Assembly (NCBI GenBank): GCA_036971715.1
Contig: JAVHJL010000010.1
Span: 868,001-932,000, forward strand
Direction of reading: 5' to 3'
From: Arthrobotrys musiformis
Lineage: Eukaryota; Ascomycota; Orbiliomycetes; Orbiliales; Orbiliaceae
DNA: 64,000 bases
Below, one piece after another: positions 12,188 to 23,658 of the stretch (its first letter is position 1; each line of letters opens with the position of its first letter). The position numbers and the translations under genes were made by a program. The notes below the pieces were generated by a model that did not search any database, was not told the origin of the DNA, and saw only the letters and a list, made by a program, of their open reading frames with translations.

Positions 12188-12521
12188 ATAGGCTTGAACC
12201 CTGCGCGGCTTGCATCACAATCACTACATCCCCTCTCGGAGCCACTCGCCAGAATCGTCTTCCGTGGGGCTGGCGAGAAGGGATTGAAGTGATCGGACCC
12301 GCGTATTGTTCCATAGGGGCTTCAGCTGAGGGGGTATGGTTTGGGATCGAGAGGGAAGGTATGTATATACCTCCCATATCCCGTGGCATAGACCTGGAAA
12401 ACTTGAGGGTAGTCAAAACCGAACCCACACTATTGCCAGGGCCTCCAGTGGTTATCGGGCCTAGGACCTCGATATCCATAGGCCCCAACGTATCATGATA
12501 GTCGATTGGGTAGCCTGCCAA

Positions 12522-14491
12522 AACCGTAATGATATAACTGCAGCCAGTCTATATTACTTCCTCAGTAATATACAGAAGGCGCAAGGTTATACATCACGGC
12601 TTGAAGGGCACACCCATGCCATCTCTTAGGAGGTTAAGGCAAGAGAAGACTTCGTAGTGGCTATAAGCCACCGCAGGAATCTCTTACCATCAATCCTGGG
12701 TTGAAATGTTGGATTTCAACAGTCCCTTCAAGTTTCTGATGCCCTAGTGCCGAGACTGTCTGATGCCATTGCACAGAAGTAGGTTTGGAAAAAACCGTGG
12801 AAAGAGAAGGGACGATATCATCCCAAACATTCTGGCTCTTCACCTACATCGATTTCCTGTGTTAGTCTTGGTTAGACGTCAGTAGTAGCCCTCGAGACTA
12901 AGTGGTACCTTATAGATAATACGGCCCCGAGACTAATAGATAATCATCGTTCGGCCGTAGGTTGGCCGTAGGCTGGCTGTTGCGATGGTTGAGAAAGCGT
13001 GAAGCAGAGTTGTTGGTTGAGAAAGCGTGAAGAAGAGTGGTTGTAGACGTAGCTTTATAGCTTAGCAACGTCTTTTGTTTTCCCACAACAAAAGTCGCGA
13101 CCACAACCCCGTTCAATGGATCCGAAACGGAACCTAAGTGTATCGCCTCTTCTAGCCTCCACTCCTAATAACTTCTTAATCATCTTCGTAAGCAAGCATT
13201 GAGTCTGAGGGGATGGCGTGGACGGTATATAGGTAGAACCTAGAGCCAACCGTTGGGTAGGGATGAGACTACCTAGCTGGTAGATAGCTCGATGGGTACT
13301 AACATGCAGGATGAATGGCCTCGAGACTACAAGATGGATACCAAAAGAAGGCAACAAGATACATACCATAAAACCCCCCGTATCCTCTATATCTTCGACT
13401 CCAGTATCTTCTCGATATCCGAGCTTGCATCAAGGACCAATGCATTGAAACAAATCTCACCAACGAGAGCGTGCTTCTCCAGCTCGTTTGGTGATATGGT
13501 AGTTAGGTCTACAACGACTCTATATATTCTGCTTCATTGTGGATGTCATCTCTTCGTCCATCGAAATAGGATATAGAATTATGATCGTAGAAGGGGGTAC
13601 GAGAGGTAGTTGTTTGTGGGAAAGATGAAGAGAAGGTAAAATTTAAAAGTGAAGGAGGTGGTTAATTTACAGAAGGGAAGTGACAAGAAAAAGAGAAGGA
13701 AGAAGATGGAAGCCGAGAGAGGGAGAACCATGGAAGCTGGAGGCGTTAGCTAGAAGGGCCCAGAAAGAAAGGGACGTATAGAAGTGACAAGACCTATCTC
13801 GGCCCTGGATTCGAGGCTGGTTACTCTCGGCCCTTCTCCTTTAGTTACTTTCTCACACAATGACTACTAAAATACCTATTCATGTAAACAAGAGTCATGA
13901 TATCATTGAACTTTTCTACTGTTAAAACTTGATATCATACATTTTAGGAAATAGAAGTAACATAAACAAAGCACAGGGCAGCAGCCTATATCAGCAGCCG
14001 GCCATTTTTGATTTTTTGGAAAGTAAAAAAAGTCTCCTATTAGAAAAGAAACGAAACACCATCGTATAGAACCCCCTTTCAAGCACCGTAGCTAAAAAAG
14101 AAAGAAAGAAAACAGACGGATTAATAAGTTGCGGCAACCCTTGATCATGCATGCACCCAGAGAGTATAAGTAGAAGAAAGGGAAAACGCCGTGGAAAACA
14201 CCGGTAATGACAAGAAAGTAGTAGAAGTTACAGAAAGGAAAAGTAAAGAAAAGAAAAAAGATCCCCGGACCGAGAAAGTTTTTGTGAAACGAGTGCCTCT
14301 GAGAAAGAATATAATACAAAGAAGCGAGTGAAGTTGAATACAAAATCTATCGTTGATAAACGAGAAAGCAACAGAGAGAGAGTCCGAGAGCCCCAGCAGA
14401 CTCGTGTAAGCGAGGGTGGAAGAAAACCGGGTGTTTGATGGCGAGACGTGGCAGTCACACGACACACGCGAGCGCAAATTGGTGAGCTGGT
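12522..14491. other. Non-coding stretch before Ies4
   Basis: No supportable gene. It includes the 28-bp tandem duplication at 12987-13042, several CTCGAGACTA words (12891, 12926, 13320), and a purine-rich run around 13600-13800 on the plus strand. The last 400 bases are the probable 3' untranslated and downstream region of the Ies4 gene. Confidence 0.5.
12987..13042. repeat. 28-bp tandem duplication
   Basis: Two adjacent 28-bp copies (12987-13014 and 13015-13042) beginning GGTTGAGAAAGCGTGAAG differ at two positions only. This is a recent-looking local duplication in otherwise non-coding sequence. Confidence 0.75.
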
Positions 14492-15397
14492 TTAGACTGG
14501 TGGAACAAGGCCGGCTTCGGTTGCCGGAACATGAACTCCGTTGGGTTTGGCCGGCTCGCTGATCCCGTTGACACCATTGGTGCTAGCGACAGCGTCCGGT
14601 GAAGCGTTCGTGTCCCCATTGGTGCTTCTAACATCTTCCATTGGAGTGGCACCATTGGTGTCCGCGACGTCCTCCTTTGGTGTACCGGCCTCGCTTTGGC
14701 CGGACACGAGAGAAGCGGCGTCGGACATGTTGACAGTGACGGGTTCCTTTGGCTCCTCCAGGACTGGAGGGGCGGGGGTGACACTGGTGCCGTATGTCTT
14801 CACAGTGAACTTGAACCCCGTAAAACTCTTAAGAGTAAACGGGGCCTTCGCCCACTTTTTGCATGGGGCGCCGGAGCGGTCAAGGGCTCGGAGCCCAGCG
14901 TTGATAGCCCCGCCCGACGATTTGGGGCCCAAACGCGAAGGTGGGAGGGAGGATCCATCGTCGCTAATAGAGATAGAATATTAGGGTCAGTAAAAATATA
15001 CAACGGTATGGTACAAAATGGAAGGGGAAACAACATACAGCTTTCGTTTTTTGGGGCCTGGCTTGCCCCCACCTCCACCAGCACGCTTCCCACCGCGTTT
15101 TACTGCCTCAACGACACCGTTGACGGCCTTCCCCTCCAGAGTTGGAGGGGAACCAGGGCCGGTAGGTGCAGGCGAGGCTACGGATGGGGTCGGAGCCGGC
15201 GAAGCAGCAGTTGCAGGAGATGTCGCGCCGAGAGGAGTTTTGTCCTCATCGGCTATCGAAGCCGGTTTCGATGGAGTGCTCAGGGAAGTAGGAGGCGACT
15301 CCACGAATTGCTTTAGTACTGAAGACTGAAGCTTGATTGTGACAATCAGTTGAGATTTCGGCGTAGTCGGCGACGGAGTATTTGACGGAGACGACAT
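14492..15397 (-). CDS. ies4: INO80 chromatin-remodelling complex subunit Ies4-like
   Basis: Two exons (15397-15039 and 14963-14492) give 276 residues in frame. The protein starts with a Ser/Thr/Pro-rich region containing LIVTIKLQSSVLK. It continues through an Ala/Pro-rich linker to a basic, Gly-rich stretch ending KPGPKKRKL just before the intron. Across the intron come GPKSSGGAINAGLRALDRSG, then KKWAKAPFTLKSFTG. That core is the signature of the fungal Ies4 family, a small subunit of the INO80 nucleosome remodeller that is also a checkpoint-kinase target in yeast. The rest of the C-terminus is low-complexity (TNG and PxE repeats). It is longer than the yeast protein (about 116 residues), as is usual in filamentous fungi. 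Family assignment is from memory of the motif, without a search. Confidence 0.8.
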
Positions 15398-18300
15398 CGT
15401 GATGGAGGGAGATGTGATGTGATGGCGGACTAGTATGTGGTAAAGGTTGTCTCTTGAAGATGAAGGCTGGCTATACTAGTAGAAAGCCAGCCTTTATTTG
15501 GAGTTCTTTTCCCAGATGGGATGACGTCCAATTTATTGAGGATCGAATCGGGAAAGGAAGAGGTCTAATTAACGTGTCTGCCGCCGAAAGACGAGGATGA
15601 CGGATCGTTTATGATGAGGCCTTGGAGAGGAATTCGGATATCCCGGCGACAGGCTGACGAAATAGGGAAAGGTCGTTCAGCCGACGTGATAATAACGAGG
15701 CAAATGAGATTAATAAGTAATCGATGTCGTATCGTATCGTATTACTTCTTCCGCTCCGTCTGCTTTCTTGACTTCCGTTTGCTAATCTTCCTTGACGTCT
15801 CTGTTCTTCGGAATCTGACCTTCTCTTTCTTTGATGTTCTTGGAGTCTATTTCGATGGAATCTGGACGAGAACGGATGTTTAGATGACCAGAGGGAAAGA
15901 CAGGGAAACAGGATAAGAGCGATCGATGGATTGAAAGATAGATCGATGGAGGTGGACAAGGCTGATGGATGGATGGATGTGAAGGATGTGGAGGTTTAAT
16001 TCTCTCAGGTGGGACTTCCTCGGATTAGAAAGGCGAAGACGATGGAAGGATATTGCCGTTTTCCGTTTCCCTTTTTTTTTTTTTCCCTCTCCTCGTGTGT
16101 GAGATCGTGAAAGACACTAATTTTTTTATCGAAGAGAGACACACGTGTGAAGGCAGCAGTGGTTGTGATGGTGTTGCCGACGGCAGGATAGTTGAGATGG
16201 CTTGGTTGAAGTTAGTCGGACGATACCGGCGAAGAGAGTTTTAGGTGACCGATGACGATGACGATGATGATGACGATGGCAAGGGTGGTGATGGTGGAGA
16301 TGAGGTTGATGACGATGACGGTGATGACGGTGATGTTGATGGTGATGGTGATGGTGATGGTGATGGTTGGTGATGGAGGAGAGAGGGAAAGGGGAAGGAA
16401 TTTTGTCGAGCCATTTTAATAAATTGAGACGTGGAAGTGAAAGGTGGTGTGTCTGCTATGCTTGTCTTCTGGCTGGCTGGCTGGCTGGGACTCAGGTGCT
16501 TTCTGCGGTTCGTTAAGATGTGAGCGGGTTGTTTAGACTTGCCTGCGAAGAGACAGGAAATTTGTGTGGTGTTTCCGTTCCGTTGCTTTGAAGTGGGCGA
16601 TGGCCCGAGAACTCAACTCAACACATTTTCTGTTTTCTGTTTCCCTGTTCGTTCAGGTACATCGCCCGAAGAAGCAATTATCGCCGTGCCAAGGCCCTGC
16701 AACCATCTTCACAGCTTCACCATTACGTCTACGTATCTACCACCGACATCGACAGCATTACTCCCACTACATATACTAGGTATATTGTATGCCCCGATCA
16801 CTATTGTGCAGATGGTATAGCTAACTGGTGATAGATCTCATCCATATTATATATATAGATATATATATATATAAAGTCTGACAGGCATGGGTACCGGGTG
16901 CATCGATGGCACAGCAAAGTTCGCTCGTTCGGAGCAGCTAATAAAGTACTACTGCTATGTAAAGAAGTCGTCGCATAAACATGACACGGCTCACAGCTTC
17001 CCGGGGAGAAGGGGGAGAGCCAGGGTTGGTTCGTCGTCGTTAACGGGTTAGATGCATCCATCCATCCACCCAAATCAGATCCACCCACATCCATTCACCC
17101 TCGTCCCTTCAGGGAATAAAAAGGCCTCGCAAACAGGAATCTACAAATCCATGGTTCCATCATTTTGTTGGATACTCGTGAGCTCCTCGGATCGAATCCA
17201 TTTCGAATCCACCTCGTGCATGTGGCAACTGTACAGCATTCATATCAATCTTAAATAATAGAAAAAGTCTATATGGATGTACTTCGTGATCAGGAGACAC
17301 TTCCCCATCGGTATCATGCTTCGGTACCACCCATCGTCCTACTCCGACTAACGGAGGGTTAAAATCCAAGCTCTCACGATATACTCTCCATCCATTCGCT
17401 GTCCTCCACCGAAGAAAAAGGTGCGTTTGCAAAGAAAGAAAAAAAGCGAAAAAGAAAGCACCTCCGCCAATTACAATTCCGAAGACGAACGCTCTTCTTC
17501 CCAGCTAACCGACGGCACCGACCCAGCCACCCCACTGGGACTGTCCTTTGGCATCACCTTCACTTCCTTAACCTGCCAAAACATCGCTAGTTTGATTTTT
17601 GGAACTTTCCTTCCACGACCGAATTCAGTTGGGGAAAGAGAACAACTATTCCATATAACGACGCCGGTTAAACTCACGGCATATAATCTCCCACATCGAA
17701 GTACTCTCGCATCTATGAGTTCATGCTCCTTCGAATATTCTCACAAAACCCTACTCCAAGTATTAAGGAATACTCCAAGTACCTGTTTACGAACTACAAC
17801 CTCACACGACCATACTCGAATACGTTCCAGACGAAACCACGTGATCTCGTTCCCGCAGGCCGGTGCAGGGATGTCGCCGCACCGACGTAATTGCCCAATT
17901 ATCTGCTATCTACTACTAATACACCCTTTTTTTGCTTCCAAATTCGCAATATAGTACTCAAAAGAAGAGAATTGGCAAAAATCAACCGACGAATCGAATA
18001 ACAACCTAAAATAAGCCAAATCAGCTACCCAATGAATAGAAAGAAGATACAGTCAATATTACGCTCTTTTCAAAGTCTATAGATATAAAGACAATCCTGC
18101 CGTGCACCGTTCCATATAAATCCAACTTACTAAGCCAGGCCGGGCTGGGGATAAACTACCAAATATTCAATATACTATACTGGACACCAGGCACGAAAGC
18201 CCAATCAATATATCCAGACCTAATCTTTTCTTTTGTTTTTTTTCTTGGAAAGGCACGACCATATTGGTTTCGCATATCAAATATTCCGCATGGACCACAA

Positions 18301-18846
18301 GCCATGAATTCGAACATGACCTGCACCTGCACGGGATCTCGAGAAAGGTCGCCGCTCACTTATGCGTTGCACATGGTTACACGTGATTTTGTTGCATTTT
18401 AAGCTACCCAACACAGTTTCACGAACTCAATATGTTAAAGACGGTCCATGGAGAGCGTTAGAGAAGTAGAGTTAGAGGCAGTAACCAAGAAATTGTATAT
18501 GACGAAGAAAAATGTGTACATGTAGATATTAATACATATTTGGGATTAAAGGGAAATAAATGCAGGAAATAGTCAAAATTGGATTGAGTAGCTTTATTAT
18601 ATTCTGGGACTATATAAAGGGAGTGTGAGGCAGACTAGGCTGGGACAACCGCGGCAGCATTTGGTTTAGAACGATTGGACGAGTGAATTAGCAAGGAAAA
18701 GTGAGAGAAGGAAGAAGCAAAGCGGGAGAAATTTTTTTTAAGAAATGAAACTCAAAAAACGAAAAGAAAGGGGGAAAAAAGATGGAGGGAAGGAAGGGTC
18801 CTAAGGGGCAGGGGAGAAAGAAAACCCAGTACCAGACTGATTAACA
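15398..18846. other. Long non-coding stretch between Ies4 and the secreted poly-Ser protein gene
   Basis: About 3.4 kb. The first part is the Ies4 promoter with T/C-rich tracts. It contains a GAT/GGT microsatellite (16245-16375), a TA-rich run near 16846-16874 and a GGCT run at 16471-16488. No ORF here has a recognisable domain. The longest plus frame (17421-17954) has no ATG at its start and no exon context. A tiny minus-strand model around 17735-17471 with a GTGAGT donor is discussed among the rejected items. Confidence 0.5.
16245..16375. repeat. GAT/GAC/GGT trinucleotide-hexanucleotide microsatellite
   Basis: A purine-pyrimidine run of GATGAC and GGTGAT units, ending in a clean stretch of GGTGAT repeats near 16335-16370. 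It is non-coding and lies upstream of the Ies4 gene. Confidence 0.8.
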
Positions 18847-20906
18847 TCACGCAGGTACTTCCCGCTGTTCCCCAGCAGGAAGAGGCATAGCCCTATCAAC
18901 ATTATCAATATTATCATCCCGAGACTGAGCACTCCGTTTGCCGAAAAACCCGCCGCCGCCGCTCCCACCACCAAACCCGCCACCAAACCCAGACCCAGAC
19001 CCCGGAGGCGCTCCTCCTCCATAGTAGTCGTACCCAGGCCCCCACGGGGGTCCGTGGCTCGGCCCAGGACCCCAGCTAGGATCTCTAAATTCCGCAGGGG
19101 GAAAAAATCCCTCGGGATCACCACCAGGCGGTATCTGGGGTACCATTGGGTCAATGTAGTGTGCTCTCGCCTCTTCTAGGGCCCACTGTTCCGGATCAGC
19201 TGGGAAAGGATCATAACCTGCCTGGTACTCTTCTTCTTCAGCTAGCGGATCGTCCTCTCCCCCAGCTGGCACATCGTCCGGGGGGAAGTACACGTCCTGT
19301 TGTCGGGCTTCCCTTGACCCCGTATGTGGCAACCGTAGCCCGGGTTGTTCAAAAACAAACTGCAGCTCATCCGAAACGGCCTCTGCAGTAGCATCCTCAG
19401 CTAACACCCGATGGCCCAAAGTAATAGAACCATCAGGGTTGTGGGCTGCGGCCTCGCCACCCGCGGGCCACAGCTGGAAGCCCCGGTTTCGTGGATCGTC
19501 TAGAACCCATTGAGGAATTTGACTGAAGAAATCCTTAAACCGGACCAACCTAGTTCCAATATGCTCATAGGGTATTGTTATCGGCTTCGTGATGACGTCA
19601 TAGTCGCAGTCGCAACCTATAATAAATTTTCGATAAAGGAAACAAGTTAATTATCATCAGCTATAACGGAAGCACCGGCGTCTTGCCGAGGTGCTTGGGC
19701 TTCCCTTTTTGTGGGCCGGAGGGTATTTGTCCTTAGCTTTGTAACCGCGGCATGCTTGACAGTTGTCTTCATCCGACTTATATGCATATATGTTGTACCT
19801 CATATACCATAGAAGTCTACTATATCAATACAACCCACTCTCATGCTCGGACGTTACATGTATACAAGAAAGGGGTGGGGGGGGTTATATACTGCAGCCG
19901 TCGAGGCCCTTCTTGGCAGACTTCGACACTAAACCACTATATACCCTTTTAGATCTTGTACTTCCATGCCTAAGAAATACCCAGTGACCCAGGGATTTCG
20001 CACTGTGCTAAAGACACTCGAGATCTCGAGCTGGGTATAGAAGAGTCTCGTTATGTTGGGTTATCTCTTACCAAATATGTCCTGACATACATACGTCACC
20101 CCCGTTTTGTCACATCTGCTATTGAGTTTAGCTCTCATAAAAAGAGGGCTAAAATTCCTTGGTTTCTCATCCTTGCCATAGCCTGTATTACACACACAAT
20201 CAAAACACATGGCTCGGTCGTCGTCGATACTGGCTAGCACAACTTGATCCAGATAGTTTTCCGGCACCGAATCCCTGCCTGGAACCATAAGCAAATCAAT
20301 ATAATATGCCTTCCTTTGCTTCCAATAGTTGTTGGCCCAAATAAGAGAAGGGCCCCAGCTCTCTTTGTCGCGCGCAAAAGCAGGGGTTCTGATACCCTCA
20401 ATCGCCGGTAGGAGGAAATTGGATAATGTATCAAATGTATCGTGGCACTTAACATTCATACTCAGGTCATAGAAAAGGTGAGGACCAAAGGGTATGCCCT
20501 TCCGGGGGGCTTTCTCATGGAATTCTTGGGAACTTGTGGAAACCGCCGCTGAGGCGGTTGTTGACATAGTTGTAGGAGAAGCCTCGGTCGTGAAAACTGC
20601 CATTAAGCTAGAGGAGGAGGAGGAGGAGGAGGAGGAGGAGGAGGAGGAGGAGGAGGAGGAGGAGGAGGAGGAGGACATATCGGTAAGTATGGAAGTGCTC
20701 GGTTCAGCCACTGGTATGCTAGAAACCGCCATTAGGTCTCCACTTTTGGAGTTTTCCGAAATCTTTGCGGCCGTTGGTATAGCAGTAGAAGAAGCCGTGT
20801 CGCAAAGAGCTGCCAAAGAAACAAATATAAAGAGCCAGTGCCGTTTAAGAAAAATAAAGATGGCCGGCAAGGCGAAAGACCTATGTCCAAGAGAGGACAT
20901 GGTCAT
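18847..20906 (-). CDS. Predicted secreted protein with poly-Ser tract and Gly-rich tail (unknown function)
   Basis: Two exons (20906-20072 and 19616-18847) give 534 residues in frame. Splicing turns the stop after exon 1 into continuous sequence DIFGCDCDYDV. A hydrophobic N-terminal segment (HWLFIFVSLAALCDTASS) looks like a signal peptide or anchor. Next come a Ser/Thr-rich region with a poly-Ser run of about 20 residues encoded by a GAG/CTC microsatellite, and a conserved-looking middle (GIPFGPHLFYDLS) with Cys pairs CFDCVC and CDC. The tail is acidic, then Pro/Gly-rich with GFGGGFGGGSGGGGFF. I do not recognise a family. The two ATGs at the start (MTM) are equivalent; I use the first. It neighbours another secreted-protein gene (the subtilase) on the same strand. 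Confidence 0.75.
20611..20673. repeat. (GAG)21 coding microsatellite
   Basis: Twenty-one uninterrupted GAG units on the plus strand, read as Ser codons on the minus strand inside the secreted-protein gene. Perfect trinucleotide runs of this length are usually length-variable between isolates. Confidence 0.95.
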
Positions 20907-22233
20907 CTGATTAATCGCTATTATGCAGAGAGGAGCTCAAACAAGAATTTTATTGAAGTAGATAGATTCAAAATGGGATAGTATTGTAGACACCGAATAT
21001 AATATGCAGATGGGCCGGCTAGTCGATTGATACCGAGGGATTCGAGGCTAGATACCGAGGGGGGGGTTCCTGTCTTCCTTGCTATGTAATTTTACATTGC
21101 CCCTTCCAGCTCCCACGTGTCTTTCCCTCCCTCTTATACTCTTTTTTCCCTATACATATATATGTATTGAGTACCGTAATAAAGGAAAGGGAAGCTAACG
21201 TTATAAACCCGTTTGAAGCCCAATTCATCTGTATTCCAATTGTACGCAGATATTAGAATCAAAGCTAAAAATGGTTAAATATCAAATGGGTATACGTATA
21301 TACTACTATCCTGTGGTCTCGTACTCAGCCTCCCACACGTTCCCAGGTATATATGTTGTATAAATGTTTACGCTCGCGCCCAAGAATTATGGCCCTAGCG
21401 TCAATTGCAAGATCGCCCATGCGCACACATGGCTATGCGTATGTATGATTGATAGTCGCTGGGCTCGAGGCTAGATAGTCAGTGCTTGGTTGAGAGTGCC
21501 ACAACGCCCTTGGCTTAGCCGCATAACCGTCTGCTTCAGATTTAGTGTTTGGACCCAATAATGGGGTACGAGACAACCAATAATGCTGTGCAAGAGTGTT
21601 TTTACGTTGGTTGAAATTGGTGTTCGAATTTCATTTTGCAATTTGGAGCTTTAGTAACCAAGGTAGCCGTGGCCAAAAACCGTCCTCCAGGCGAACTCGC
21701 GAAGCTGGTCGACGTCTCGCATCCAGACCGCACAAAGAGGCAAAGCATAATATATCAACACTAATATCCGATCGAACTACATGGTCTTGGTACGAGGCAA
21801 TATATTAAGAGAGAGCCGTTTAGTTTGCAACGTCTGTTGGCTGTTGGTTATTTATCTGCGCGTGTGTATGCACTGCTGTGCACTACGCTCTCGAACTCGG
21901 AACCGCGAAAATGCAAAATACAACAAGCTAACTAGAAAAGTTGCTATTTGTCGCCCAGAATGATGTTCTTGGGTGCTTGAGCTAGGTATCCTGTATGAAT
22001 TGCATAGCCACGAGTGCCGACTAAACGTCTTAGAGGCAGAGAAGGCCTTTTTGCACTTTTGAGTTCGTTTTATACATATCTTTTCTTATAGGTCCTAGTG
22101 ACGGCACATGTGGCTCTAGATTTTCCGTCGTCAGTGTATTGAGAGTGCGTACACACCAGGCATGATCGATATTAAAATCTGAAAAGCAATTCAATTTAAT
22201 AATTGTATAACAGCAGACTCTGTATGAAACTAG
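20907..22233. other. Intergenic region between two minus-strand secreted-protein genes
   Basis: About 1.3 kb with no supportable ORF. It contains the upstream promoter of the poly-Ser gene, T/A-rich tracts, and the words ATTCGAGGCTAGATACCGAGG and GGCTCGAGGCTAGATAGTC that recall the dispersed CTCGAGGCC words elsewhere. The last 100 bases are downstream of the subtilase stop. Confidence 0.5.
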
Positions 22234-23658
22234 TTAATTCTCCATAGTAGCATTAGACACCTGGCCAGGCATCATATCCCCCATTCCAGTATTCAACAAA
22301 AAGTTTCCTCCTGGGATGACTTTTTCAAGACCCTTAACCCCTCCTTCCTGAGACTTTGACAAAAGCAACTCCTTCATACCTTTAGGATCCAACTTCAACG
22401 CCGGGTTTTTTGCCAACAGATCAGCAACCACGCCCGCAACGTGCGGCGATGCCATTGAAGTGCCGTCAATTGCCATCACAGCCCGCGGTCCCGTGTTCCA
22501 AGTACTGACAATACCAACTCCAGGGGCGTGGATCGTAACACATTTCCCAAAGTTGGATTGAACCCATCGGTTATCGGTAATATCAACGGCACCGACATTG
22601 ATAATTGGAATTTGGGTCGATAGTCTACCGGGGTCGCTGGCACAGGCGTCTGTATTATCGTTTCCTGATGCAACTACAATATGCATACCGGCGTTCAGTG
22701 ACCTCCTTAGCAGATCGGACATGGCGGGCGAGAATTCTGGGCCTCCGAGTGACATGTTCATGACGGACCCCTTGAAACCAGGTTCTTCTTTGCGTTTCAG
22801 GTGGGATGAGAGTGCGGCGTCGATTCCTGCTATGATTCCCGCGTCGGATCCGAAATTTCTACTGTCTAGGACTTTACAGCCTAGGATATTGACGTTTTTG
22901 GCGACGCCGTAGGTTAGAGAGCCAATAGTTCCGGCCGTATGTGTACTACGGAACGCAATCTGTTAGTATGATCGATCCTGTGGTATATACCAATATTGCA
23001 TACGGATTCTGGAAACATACCCATGCCCATGCTGGTCTTTCCCATCATCCCCAAATGCTGTAAATATCATCTTCGCTCGACCGTTAAAATCCACATGGTC
23101 GGTATTGATCCCGGAGTCGATAGAATAAACATCAACGCCGTCGCCAGACAACCTGTCAAAATGGTACTTAAAAAACAAATCCTCGATTTTCCTATCTCCC
23201 AACTCAATCTTATCATTCTGAGATATCCGCTCCAACCCCCAAGGCGCAGTAGTTTGTTCGATCAATGCATCCGCCTGGCGTTTTGACAACCTAAAGCTCG
23301 CGCTCCTCTCCATATCCCTAGCCTTAAGCTTCGAGTTTGCAACCGGCCCAGATCTCTTATGGTTCTTCTGCATGAACGCAATATTTTTGAAGGATGCGAT
23401 TTCGTTGGCGTGAGATTCTGGGAGCGTTATGCTAAATCCTCGCATGTGTGTGCCAAAAGTCGCCGCCTTTGCGTGATCGAGTCCCATTTCATCTATCACT
23501 TCGCCCAAAGATCGTTTCTCATGGTCGGCTAGGATGAAAAGGAAATCGTCTTGTGCCTCATTTTTTTGTAGTTCTGTTTGCGTCCTTGTTGGAGCGGCGA
23601 ATGTCAAAGGAAGGATAGAGAGCAGGAGGTAGCTAGAAAACACCGTAATAGACTTCAT
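22234..23658 (-). CDS. Secreted subtilisin-like serine protease (S8, proteinase K type)
   Basis: Two exons (23658-23021 and 22945-22234) give 449 residues. The intron splits the catalytic-His motif, which splicing restores as HGHGTHTAG. The N-terminus MKSITVFSSYLLLSILPLTFAA is a signal peptide, followed by an I9-type propeptide (to about residue 130). The mature domain carries the triad Asp180 in YSIDSGIN, His211 and Ser376 in GTSMASPHV, with the oxyanion Asn308 in VVASGNDN. All key residues are present, so it should be active after propeptide removal. The fold is that of fungal extracellular proteinase K-like enzymes that degrade host or prey protein. It is short at the C-terminus, with no P domain or anchor. 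In nematophagous fungi relatives act as cuticle-degrading proteases; that role here is inference. Confidence 0.93.

Noticed and set aside
17471..17735. Minus-strand mini-gene with the words YFDVGDYMP, a GTGAGT donor and a C-terminus VKVMPKDSPSGVAGS
   Set aside because: YFDxGDY recalls the endosulfine/Igo1 phosphosite FDSGDY, but the phospho-Ser is Val, there is no upstream exon with the family's N-terminal part, and the product would be only about 55 residues. I cannot distinguish it from chance.
17421..17954. Plus-strand frame of 177 residues
   Set aside because: Begins with GTG rather than ATG, low-complexity composition, no domain, no splice context.
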